A stretch of 6,790 nucleotides of DNA from an uncultured Lachnospiraceae bacterium. GTDB lineage: Bacteria > Bacillota > Clostridia > Lachnospirales > Lachnospiraceae. Location: contig CAMKMR010000097.1 of assembly GCA_946413945.1 (NCBI GenBank), positions 1 through 6,790 of the forward strand, written 5' to 3'. The notes under the pieces are model-generated. The model searched no databases, was not told the DNA's origin, and saw only the letters and a list, made by a program, of their open reading frames with translations. Position numbers and translations under genes: made by a program. This document shows positions 1 to 5,388 of this stretch, one piece after another. Position 1 is the first letter of the stretch, and every line of letters begins with the position of its first letter.

Positions 1-31
1 TAGCTGGCAGAACCTCTCATTTTATTTTGTA

Positions 32-190
32 CTAAATCTTGACACAGGACCATTCATCTTCTAAATATCCCAATCTATAATCCCCTAGTTTTAAAACCAT
101 ATATCCATATACTGTATCCCATTCTTCTTCATATTCTTTTAAAGACAAACCCTGTAATCCATCTTTTATTACCCATTCTATGTAACCCAT
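32..190 (-). CDS. Small hypothetical protein, 52 residues
   Basis: I do not recognise this gene. Reading the minus strand gives an ATG at 190-188 and a TAG at 34-32, encoding 52 residues beginning MGYIEWVIKDGL and ending EDEWSCVKI. A near-perfect ribosome binding site, AAGGAGGA (196-203), sits 5 bases before the ATG, which is the best evidence that it is translated. The protein is rich in Tyr, Trp, Glu and Asp, has no membrane segment or signal peptide, and looks like a small soluble acidic protein. Its ATG overlaps the TAA of a 29-residue ORF upstream (TAATG), suggesting coupled translation. It follows other small immunity-like genes on the same strand, so it could be another immunity protein or the remainder of one. 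That role is inferred from context only. Confidence 0.6.
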   Translation of the reverse strand: MGYIEWVIKDGLQGLSLKEYEEEWDTVYGYMVLKLGDYRLGYLEDEWSCVKI

Positions 191-279
191 TATTGTCCTC
201 CTTCTTCAAGTATTTTTCTTAACACCTCTATAGTATAAGAATAATATCCCCATGCAGATTTGAAAATGCCTTTATTCAT
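190..279 (-). CDS. Possible 29-residue ORF coupled to the next gene
   Basis: This is a very short reading frame from ATG at 279-277 to TAA at 192-190, encoding MNKGIFKSAWGYYSYTIEVL followed by RKILEEGGQ. Its last codons contain the ribosome binding site of the 52-residue gene, and its stop overlaps that gene's ATG by one base (TAATG). That arrangement is typical of translational coupling. Its own ribosome binding site is weak: only an AAAGGTAA about 10 bases upstream. Its aromatic and amphipathic composition looks protein-like, but the length alone cannot exclude chance. It may be a real leader-like small gene, or the C-terminal stub of an older gene that has lost its start. Confidence 0.3.
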   Translation of the reverse strand: MNKGIFKSAWGYYSYTIEVLRKILEEGGQ

Positions 280-296
280 AGCAATAGTTACCTTTG

Positions 297-596
297 TCAA
301 ACACTAAAATATTTTATTGCATTTTCTAATTCGTATCCAAATTCATGTTTATAATAAATTAAGAAATCAATCAAAGCTTTTTTTACATCACTTTCACTCA
401 ATTCTTTATGACTCATAAATGAAAGTATTATTTTTTCCCAATCATAATATGTAGCTAGATCAACTGGATTTCCATCATTAAAAATCGAACAATCAAAATC
501 TGATAACAACGACAATACCTCTTCATCCTGTTTGTTAAACCGATAATATTCTTTAAGTAAATCTATAGTCTTATTAAAAGCATCCTTCAATCTCAT
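297..596 (-). CDS. Small acidic protein, possible immunity protein
   Basis: A soluble protein of 99 residues with no membrane segment or signal peptide. I chose the ATG at 596-594 (MRLKDAF) because GGAGGAG (603-609) lies 6 bases before it. An in-frame GTG at 611 falls on top of that site and is unlikely to be used. The protein reads as two similar helical halves: residues 3-35 (AFNKTIDLLKEYY, then LLSDFD) and residues 68-97 (SDVKKALIDFLIYY, then ENAIKYF), joined by a loop with DGNPVDLATYYDWEK (41-55). Small acidic proteins of this pattern occur beside contact-dependent and polymorphic toxin loci. I rely on memory of the pattern, not a domain match, so the immunity role is tentative. It follows the 169-residue immunity-like gene on the same strand after a 210-base gap. 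Confidence 0.65.
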   Translation of the reverse strand: MRLKDAFNKTIDLLKEYYRFNKQDEEVLSLLSDFDCSIFNDGNPVDLATYYDWEKIILSFMSHKELSESDVKKALIDFLIYYKHEFGYELENAIKYFSV

Positions 597-602
597 TGTT
601 TT

Positions 603-609
603 CTCCTCC
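603..609 (-). promoter_or_regulatory. Ribosome binding site that fixes the 99-residue gene start
   Basis: The minus strand reads GGAGGAG here, 6 bases before the ATG at 596. This argues for that ATG over the in-frame GTG at 611, which lies upstream of and partly within the purine stretch. Confidence 0.7.
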
Positions 610-642
610 ACCTTTTAATTTTGCTAATTCATCCCATTAATA

Positions 643-729
643 TTAAATAGTCCCATGGCAACCTTCGTAAATTTGAATTAACTGCAATAAATCAAAAACT
701 TCTTTTCCATTAAAAAAATTTGCTCTTCG
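643..729 (-). pseudogene. Possible decayed coding remnant between immunity-like genes
   Basis: The 210 bases between the two immunity-like genes have no complete gene. One minus-strand frame stays open for 28 codons with no start codon: RRANFFNGKEVFDLLQ followed by LIQIYEGCHGTI and a stop at 645-643. The mix of residues looks like real protein rather than random AT-rich sequence. A second short frame just downstream (WDELAKLKGGGENNE) could be a further piece of the same lost gene. A 20-codon ATG-initiated frame (MNSNEEQ) overlaps it but has no convincing ribosome binding site. I infer a degraded small gene, perhaps another immunity gene; a chance open stretch is possible. Confidence 0.2.
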
Positions 730-806
730 TTAGAATTCATATGTCACACTCACTCACCTTCTCATTATCTATAGTCCACAGGTAATGCGAATATAATTAA
801 CCTATA

Positions 807-1316
807 TTAGAGAGATCGTTTTGTTAATCCATCAATTTTCCAATCTTTATATGTGAATATAGGTTTATCTAAATATTGTACATATATGGAATAATTTTCA
901 TCATCTAAATGTGCTTCACTATCACAAAAAGCAAAATAAAACCCATTTAATCTTTTTAAAAATTCAATAACACTACTCTCAAATTCATCAATATCATTTA
1001 TTAATTCTGGAATTTTAATAATAAGGCACACTATATCTGTATCTGTTTTTTCTATAGCAAATTCAACCTTATTTAATTGTTTATCATCAAGTAGAAATCC
1101 ACCAACAAAATATGACATTTCATAATTGAAACAATAATCAAAAGCTTCCTCTATAGAACACTCTCTATTACTTAACGATATCCACTCATTGTAATTATTA
1201 TTTGGAAATAATACTTTCTCAAAATTAAATCCCTTTAACTCCTTAAATAAATTTATTACAGATTTTTTTATAATAGATTTTGGAGCTGCCAATCCTATAT
1301 TTATATTACTTCCCAT
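807..1316 (-). CDS. Putative immunity protein, Imm64-like
   Basis: A soluble 169-residue protein starting at ATG 1316, with a purine-rich AGAGAGG about 10 bases upstream. There is no signal peptide or membrane segment. The N-terminus (SNINIGLAAPKSIIKKSVIN) leads into LFKELKGFNFEKVLF (23-37), then EEAFDYCFNYEMSYFVGGFL (56-75), a beta-rich stretch EFAIEKTDTDIVCLIIKIPE (85-104) and an aromatic FYFAFCDSEA (126-135). This layout, with a YF-GG-L motif in the middle and a 'YAFCD-EA' motif near the end, matches my memory of the Imm64 family, whose members are thought to neutralise a cognate polymorphic toxin in the cytoplasm. No toxin gene lies in the window, so it could be an orphan or cassette-type immunity gene. 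The DNA is very AT-rich (12 G+C in the 60 bases 841-900) compared with the sugar-transport genes. The gene is confident; the family is moderate. Confidence 0.7.
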   Translation of the reverse strand: MGSNINIGLAAPKSIIKKSVINLFKELKGFNFEKVLFPNNNYNEWISLSNRECSIEEAFDYCFNYEMSYFVGGFLLDDKQLNKVEFAIEKTDTDIVCLIIKIPELINDIDEFESSVIEFLKRLNGFYFAFCDSEAHLDDENYSIYVQYLDKPIFTYKDWKIDGLTKRSL

Positions 1317-1340
1317 TAAACCAAACCTCTCTATTCTTCT

Positions 1341-1891
1341 TCACAGTGTCAGGTAATGTAAACCTAGCCTATCAACGACCGGCAACATCAGTACTCGCAG
1401 CAATGAGACTGCATCTTTCAGTTCTATGTTGACAAGCGCCTTTTTTTCTTCAAGAATTCTTTCCAGCGGTTCTGATGAATCTCACTTTCTATAAAATCGT
1501 TAGTGAAAGCAAATATTCCATCAAAGGCCGTTCCTCTATGTAACGACTGTTTGCATCTCCCAAAGAAACGATTGCCTCAAATTTTTCAGAAATTACAGAA
1601 GATATTGAATATGCATAGATCTCCGAAAAATCCATATCGAGCAATACTGGAAAATCCATTTTTATCCTATCCGGATATATAACATCTCCAAACCCAATGT
1701 CTATCGATACAGGAACCTCTGCTTTATCCAAATATGCCGCCTTTTAGTGTAAAGCGTTCAACGTATTCTGACACCGACAATCTGTATACTGTTCTTTCCA
1801 ACCCATACGCAACCAAGGACTCCTGAAACATTTTTCCACTTTCTAATGTTTGATTCTTTAGTCTATCTTTTACTGATATCGCACTTATCAT
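1341..1891 (-). pseudogene. Decayed AbiEii-type toxin gene
   Basis: This is the remnant of the nucleotidyltransferase toxin that normally partners AbiEi. Its ATG (1891-1889) overlaps the AbiEi stop (ATGA), the usual arrangement for the pair. The first frame gives 55 residues (MISAISVKDRLKNQ, then ERTVYRLSVSEYVERF, then TLKGGIFG) and stops at 1724. The next frame (from about 1731) gives AEVPVSIDIGFGDVIYP and VISEKFEAIVSLGDANSRY, which are family C-half motifs. The segment that should lie between, including the catalytic DID-type motif after the GG, is missing. After NSRY a further stretch seems deleted. A frameshift near 1515 separates ERPLME from FAFTNDFIESEIHQNRW, and another in a run of seven A (1441-1447) leads to a last piece (ALVNIELKDAVSLL) ending at TGA 1341. 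At 551 bases it is well short of the roughly 900 expected. No active toxin can be made. Confidence 0.8.
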
Positions 1892-2475
1892 ACAAGCACC
1901 TCCAGATACTGTCTCATCACCTTATCGCATTTCATCATTTCTGCATATTTTAGAAGACGGTTCAGATTTCTGTCTTTCCTATGCAGATAATTAATAAGTA
2001 TTTCCTTGGTTTCTTCAATTCCAACCCTTTCTCTGTAAAACACAATATCCACAACAGTTTTTTCTATATCATAGATTTTAAATTTATTTTTTCCTTCATT
2101 TACAGCAATAATTCCAAGTTCGTATCTGTCATCAGTATAATAATGAATATTTATCTGCGGCCTATTCGGCACAGAAGACACTTTCGACTTTCTCGGAATT
2201 GCAACATCAACTGCATCCGGTATAAATGTCGTAAGATGATAATACACCGCAGCACTGAGCAGACATATTACTCCTCTCGGTGCATAAGCCTCTATGTAAT
2301 AAAAATCTGATTCCTCGCCAATATACTCTACGTTTTCGTAGTAACTCTTATTCAGTTTAATAAGTTTACCTTCACTGACCAGTTTACTGACCTTATACTG
2401 AGAAAAACCTCTATTCTTAAGCTCTTGCATATCAAAAATTTTCTGATCTTTAGGAAGAACTGCAGTACTTGCCAT
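1888..2475 (-). CDS. AbiEi-family antitoxin / transcriptional repressor
   Basis: This encodes the antitoxin half of an AbiE (type IV) toxin-antitoxin pair, 195 residues, full length for the family. In characterised systems AbiEi binds DNA, represses its own operon and offsets the toxicity of the AbiEii nucleotidyltransferase without direct contact. Residues 10-50 form the winged-helix region (DMQELKNRGFSQYKVSKLV, then GKLIKLNKSYYEN). Residues 71-86 (CLLSAAVYYHLTTFIP) and 134-148 (IYDIEKTVVDIVFYR) are hallmark motifs of the C-terminal antitoxin domain. I chose ATG 2475 because GAGGTG lies 6 bases upstream. The longer frame from a TTG at 2544 starts inside the predicted promoter and has no ribosome binding site. 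The gene appears intact although the adjoining toxin gene is wrecked, leaving an orphan antitoxin. It could persist as a plain regulator or as protection against an incoming AbiEii. Confidence 0.85.
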   Translation of the reverse strand: MASTAVLPKDQKIFDMQELKNRGFSQYKVSKLVSEGKLIKLNKSYYENVEYIGEESDFYYIEAYAPRGVICLLSAAVYYHLTTFIPDAVDVAIPRKSKVSSVPNRPQINIHYYTDDRYELGIIAVNEGKNKFKIYDIEKTVVDIVFYRERVGIEETKEILINYLHRKDRNLNRLLKYAEMMKCDKVMRQYLEVLV

Positions 2476-2481
2476 CTTCTT

Positions 2482-2487
2482 CACCTC
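2482..2487 (-). promoter_or_regulatory. Ribosome binding site for the AbiEi gene
   Basis: The minus strand reads GAGGTG here, 6 bases before ATG 2475. This decides the start in favour of a 195-residue product over the longer TTG-initiated frame. Confidence 0.7.
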
Positions 2488-2535
2488 ATTTTTATCTTTT
2501 TGCGGCATTTCTTCACTTTGCCGAATTTTAATAAA

Positions 2536-2564
2536 ACGATACAATTAAAACGACTAATTGTCAA
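2536..2564 (-). promoter_or_regulatory. Predicted promoter of the abiE operon
   Basis: On the minus strand a perfect TTGACA (2559-2564) is followed, after a 17-base spacer, by TATCGT (2536-2541), which matches four of six positions of the -10 consensus. Transcription would start near 2529, giving a leader of about 55 bases before ATG 2475. The overlap with the candidate operator at 2541-2561 fits an autorepressed antitoxin gene. Confidence 0.6.
2541..2561. promoter_or_regulatory. Candidate AbiEi operator (inverted repeat)
   Basis: The arms ACAATTA (2541-2547) and TAATTGT (2555-2561) are a perfect 7-bp inverted repeat separated by 7 bases. They fill the spacer of the predicted promoter and touch both the -35 and -10 boxes. 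AbiEi antitoxins are known to repress their own promoters by binding inverted repeats, so this is the obvious candidate site. AT-rich arms can arise by chance. Confidence 0.4.
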
Positions 2565-2662
2565 TCGAATCTACAATACTTATTTAATATGAATTGATCA
2601 ATTCCGTAAAAATGGTTGCTCTAGATTTCCCTCTCGCCTAGCGGCTCAATGTCGGGCAGTCG

Positions 2663-2706
2663 CCAAGGTTCCTGCATTTTGTGCAAGCACAATGCAGGAA
2701 CCTTGG
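2663..2706. repeat. Long perfect palindrome, candidate dispersed repeat
   Basis: The 16-base arm CCAAGGTTCCTGCATT (2663-2678) is exactly complementary to AATGCAGGAACCTTGG (2691-2706). The 12-base loop can itself pair GTG with CAC. The stem is about half G+C in an otherwise AT-rich intergenic region. It lies between the lrgB stop and the abiE promoter. Neither side carries the U-rich tail expected of a terminator: the only run (2721-2727) lies before the hairpin in the lrgB direction. The flanks hold further partly repeated G+C-rich words (GCCTAGCG near 2637, GCCTACGC near 2713). It looks like an extragenic palindromic element or a small non-autonomous mobile repeat, though it may also protect the 3' end of lrgAB mRNA. 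Confidence 0.6.
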
Positions 2707-2774
2707 CTCGTTGCCTACGCAAAAAAAGAGTACCAGCACATAAACTGAGATTCTAATATATAAACAAACTATTT

Positions 2775-3467
2775 TCATATAAATGTTGCAAATAATGGCG
2801 CAAGTGCCACGGTAATGATACCTGATACAGCAATTGCAAGACCACTCATAGCCCCTTCAATCTCTCCTAATTCCATGGCCTTTGCTGTTCCAATGGCATG
2901 ACTTGCTGCCCCAAGCGCAAGTCCCTTAGAAATCGGCTCTTTAATCTTAAATATTTTTAAAATTAATTCTCCAAAGATATTACCCAGAACTCCTGTAATA
3001 ACTATTACTGCAACTGTTATAGTTACATATCCGCCTAACTCTTCGGAAACCCCCATTCCTATTGCTGTTGTGATGGATTTGGGAAGAAGAGTAACATATT
3101 CCTTATGTGTCATCTTGCATATAATGGCTATTTCAAACACTGTTGTCATGCTCGTTACACAGCCTGTTACAAGACCTGCTATTACAGCAGCAATATTTTT
3201 CTTTAACAATTCCATCTGCTCATATAATGGAATAGCAAGGCAGACCGTAGCAGGTGTTAGAAGCCATGAAAGTACCTGTGCCCCACTTTTATAAGTTTCA
3301 TAATCCACGCTTCCTAATTTAAGCACGATTATAGTGATCATGATTGATATAAGAAGTGGATTAAATAATCCCAGTTTAAATTTTTTCTTGAGAAAAATGC
3401 CTAATTCATATCCTATAAGACTAAGTACAACTCCTGCATATAGTGAGTTTTTAAAGAATTCATTCAT
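2775..3467 (-). CDS. lrgB: LrgB/CidB family membrane protein
   Basis: An integral membrane protein of 230 residues, the usual family length, rich in hydrophobic helices throughout. Family motifs are clear: LLTPATVCLAIPLYEQ (69-84), LLPKSITTAIGM (127-138) and the conserved LGAASHAIGTAKAMELGEIE (185-204) followed by GAMSGLAI. LrgB works with LrgA. The pair was first described as modulating murein hydrolase activity and cell lysis, and related pairs in Bacillus and Streptococcus act as pyruvate uptake systems. The start at ATG 3467 overlaps the last 8 bases of lrgA, and its GGATAA ribosome binding site lies inside the lrgA end, so the two are translationally coupled. No clear U-tailed terminator follows. 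The family is certain; which of the two roles applies cannot be told from the sequence. Confidence 0.93.
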   Translation of the reverse strand: MNEFFKNSLYAGVVLSLIGYELGIFLKKKFKLGLFNPLLISIMITIIVLKLGSVDYETYKSGAQVLSWLLTPATVCLAIPLYEQMELLKKNIAAVIAGLVTGCVTSMTTVFEIAIICKMTHKEYVTLLPKSITTAIGMGVSEELGGYVTITVAVIVITGVLGNIFGELILKIFKIKEPISKGLALGAASHAIGTAKAMELGEIEGAMSGLAIAVSGIITVALAPLFATFI

Positions 3468-3822
3468 CTTTCTTATCCTTACCCTTTCTGATTATCCCCT
3501 GTGATACAAGTCCCGTTGCTGCCATAACTGTAATTATCGCTACTACAGTAACTATAGAGGCCGGGATCAGCATACCTTTAAGAACCCCCCAGCTCTCTAA
3601 GAGTCCAACTCCTGCAGGAATAAACATTACAGGCATGATCTCTATCAGAAATTTTCCTGCGTCTTTTACTTTATCTAATTTGATAAGTCCTGTCATAAGA
3701 CCGACAAAAAGGATCACCATTCCATAAATACTTGCAGGAATAGGAAGCGGGATAAGATATTTAAGTGCTTCTCCTATTAAGGAAATGAATATTATTATCA
3801 GAAACTGTTTTAAATATTTCAT
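3460..3822 (-). CDS. lrgA: LrgA/CidA family holin-like protein
   Basis: A small membrane protein of 120 residues with about four hydrophobic helices (roughly 5-24, 29-47, 59-76 and 84-108) and a charged, lysine-rich tail (GKDKKDE) likely in the cytoplasm. Motifs typical of the family are PLPIPASIYGMVILF (25-39) and MPVMFIPAGVGL (63-74). LrgA/CidA proteins resemble phage holins and oligomerise in the membrane. With LrgB they affect lysis or, in some bacteria, carry pyruvate. A ribosome binding site GGGAG lies about 10 bases before ATG 3822. It is the first gene of a two-gene operon, with a candidate promoter at 3944-3972 and a leader of about 115 bases. A LytTR-type two-component regulator often controls such pairs, but none is in the window. 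Confidence 0.92.
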   Translation of the reverse strand: MKYLKQFLIIIFISLIGEALKYLIPLPIPASIYGMVILFVGLMTGLIKLDKVKDAGKFLIEIMPVMFIPAGVGLLESWGVLKGMLIPASIVTVVAIITVMAATGLVSQGIIRKGKDKKDE

Positions 3823-3943
3823 TTGATTTTTCTCCCAATCATACTATTTTTCTAACTATTTTTCTTATTTTCCAAAAATGAAAAATGTCACGATCTAATA
3901 ATATGTTTCGTTTTGCCATATATCAGCAGTTACATTTGGTCAT

Positions 3944-3972
3944 ATTTTAGACGAGGACATGTCTTTATGCAA
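3944..3972 (-). promoter_or_regulatory. Candidate lrgA promoter
   Basis: The minus strand reads TTGCAT (3967-3972), a 17-base spacer, then TAAAAT (3944-3949). The -10 matches five of six consensus bases and the -35 three of six. It sits just after the mms terminator and about 115 bases before lrgA, as expected for an independent operon. A weaker alternative nearer the gene (GTGACA, 17 bases, ATAAGA) cannot be excluded. Confidence 0.45.
3956..3963. promoter_or_regulatory. Palindrome in the lrgA promoter spacer
   Basis: GACATGTC is a perfect 8-bp palindrome lying between the proposed -35 and -10 boxes of the lrgA promoter. A regulator bound here would directly affect polymerase. It is short enough to occur by chance. 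Confidence 0.3.
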
Positions 3973-3984
3973 CAGAAATTCTGA

Positions 3985-4024
3985 TAAAAAAAATAAAGTA
4001 CAATTTAGAAAAATTGTACTTTAT
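3985..4024 (-). terminator. Rho-independent terminator of the mms operon
   Basis: On the minus strand a perfect 14-bp stem (4011-4024 paired with 3993-4006, loop of 4 at 4007-4010) is followed directly by a run of T (3985-3992). The stem is AT-rich, with a GTAC block, but long and without mismatch. It lies about 170 bases after the mmsB stop and just before the lrgA promoter, so it separates the two operons. Confidence 0.8.
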
Positions 4025-4115
4025 CGTGTGTAGAGAGATTATACTAGGGATTTGTTGTCTCTCTCTCTATGTTGCGGACTTCTTTTACAAGCTGATCCGC
4101 TAATATAAAGAATCA

Positions 4116-4147
4116 CCACGATTGGGGTAAACTTGGGGTAATCGTGG
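4116..4147. repeat. Hairpin enclosing a tandem 9-base repeat
   Basis: The arms CCACGATT (4116-4123) and AATCGTGG (4140-4147) are a perfect 8-bp inverted repeat around a 16-base loop. Across the loop, TTGGGGTAA occurs twice (4122-4130 and 4133-4141). It lies about 50 bases after the mmsB stop. In the mmsB direction it is followed by ATTCTTTATATT, only a weak U-tail, so it may be a minor terminator, an mRNA-stabilising structure or a protein-binding site. Confidence 0.45.
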
Positions 4148-4195
4148 CGACTCTAAACACTATATAAGGAGGGATGCGGTAAAATCGATAATCAA

Positions 4196-5385
4196 TTACT
4201 TACTCTTTTTTCTTGTGATTACATCAAATGCTACCGCAATGATGAAGATAACACCTTTAACGATGTACTGCATGAATGCGTCTACACCAAGAAGGTTCAT
4301 ACCGTTTGTAAGTGACATGATTACGAGTGTACCGATGATTGTGTTTGTAACTTTACCAACACCACCACTAACTGCTACACCACCGATGTAAGAAGATGCA
4401 ATTGCATCCATTTCGAATGCATTACCGGCTGTTGGAGTAGCTGACATAAGTCTTGATGTGTAAAGTATGCCTGAAACTGCTGCAAGTACGCTCATTGAGC
4501 AGAAAGCAAACATTGTTACTTTCTTAACATTAACACCTGAGAGTTCAGCTGCCTGATCATTACCACCAATACCATAGATGTAACGACCAAGTCTTGTCTT
4601 ATTAAGCATAATGCTGTAAGCGAGAAGGATTACAGCAACGATAACTGCTGACCATGGAATTCCTTTTGCTTTTGCAAGTACTGTTACAACTGTCATTACA
4701 GCTACTGCAACAAGTACAAGTGTAGCAAGGAAAGCTGGTGCTGACATAACCTTAAAGCCATACTTCTGTTTATTCTTTCTAGCTTTAATCTGTTTACTGC
4801 AACACCAATTCCACCAATGATAAGTGTCATAAGATGTAAACCTGTAGAATTAGGAATATCAGGAATAAATCCATTGTTTAATGCATTAAATGTTTTATCA
4901 CTAACTACGATAGTTCCCTGTTTTGATAATACTACTCCGAGAAGTCCTCTGAAGATGAACATACCTGCGAGAGTTGTAACGAATGCTGGAACACCAACTC
5001 TAGTAACTAATGTTCCCTGATAAAGACCAATTACAAGTCCAAGTAAAAGTACTGCTGGAATTACGATAAATACCGGAATTCCTTTTGAAAGCATGATCGC
5101 ACATACTGCACCACTGAAACCAGCTACATAACCAACTGAAAGGTCGATGTGCTTTAAGATGAGGATCAGTATCATACCTATAGCAAGTACTGCTACATAC
5201 GCTGCCTGATTAAAAAGATTTGAAATATTGTTAGCTGTTATGAACGCTCCGTCTGTTGCAACCGAAAAATAAATAATGATTGCTACAAGAACGATATACA
5301 TCATATATTCTCTTAAATTTGCTTTTATTACTTGACCGAACCCTGAACCGCTCTGGCTCTTATTATTTTCTTTTATCTCAGTCAT
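4196..5385 (-). pseudogene. mmsB: Multiple-monosaccharide ABC transporter permease, frameshifted
   Basis: This is the membrane channel subunit of a CUT2-type sugar ABC transporter (MmsB/GguB), which with MmsA and an extracellular binding protein imports monosaccharides. The start is ATG 5385, 3 bases after the mmsA stop, with AGGAGG inside the end of mmsA. The first frame carries the N-terminal helices, the hallmark GMILILILKHIDLSVGYVAG (70-89) and GVPAFVTTLAGMFIFRGL (131-148), and is in frame up to GGIGVAVN (191-198). It then slips into nonsense and stops at 4702. The correct continuation (IKARKNKQKYGFKV, then MSAPAFLATL) is one frame over and runs to TAA 4196. It includes the cytoplasmic loop GRYIYGIGGNDQAAELSGVN that contacts the ATPase. 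Adding one base near 4787-4800 restores a 396-residue protein, the normal family length. Either a true mutation or a sequence error is possible. An internal restart at ATG 4747 has no good ribosome binding site. Confidence 0.88.
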
Positions 5386-5388
5386 TGT

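Larger units (their letters stand above)
3823..4195. other. Intergenic region between mmsB and lrgA
   Basis: These 373 bases hold no gene I can support. Going leftward from mmsB they contain the repeat-bearing hairpin (4116-4147), two weaker hairpins (GCGGA 4074-4078 with TCCGC 4096-4100; TAGAGAGA 4031-4038 with TCTCTCTA 4062-4069), the strong terminator (3985-4024), the lrgA promoter and palindrome (3944-3972), and the lrgA leader. Confidence 0.7.

Noticed and set aside
1..20. ATG at 20 on the minus strand as the start of another gene
   Set aside because: There is no ribosome binding site before it and only a few codons are visible before the window edge.
597..611. GTG start for the 99-residue protein
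   Set aside because: Its first codons are the GGAGGAG ribosome binding site that serves the ATG at 596.
1981..2310. Plus-strand open frame of 109 codons opposite AbiEi
   Set aside because: It is the antisense shadow of a clear family member, with no protein similarity that I recognise and no ribosome binding site.
2476..2544. Longer AbiEi start at a TTG codon
   Set aside because: It begins inside the predicted promoter and has no ribosome binding site, whereas ATG 2475 has GAGGTG at the right distance.
2663..2727. Palindrome plus T-run as an lrgAB terminator
   Set aside because: In the lrgB direction the T-run comes before the hairpin, not after it, and no U-tail follows the stem.
4038..4043. 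TATAAT on the minus strand as a promoter for a small RNA
   Set aside because: No -35 element lies at the right distance, and a transcript from here would run almost at once into the terminator.
4690..4810. Programmed ribosomal frameshift in mmsB
   Set aside because: I see no slippery heptamer or clear stimulatory structure at the junction, and I know of no MmsB family member made by recoding.
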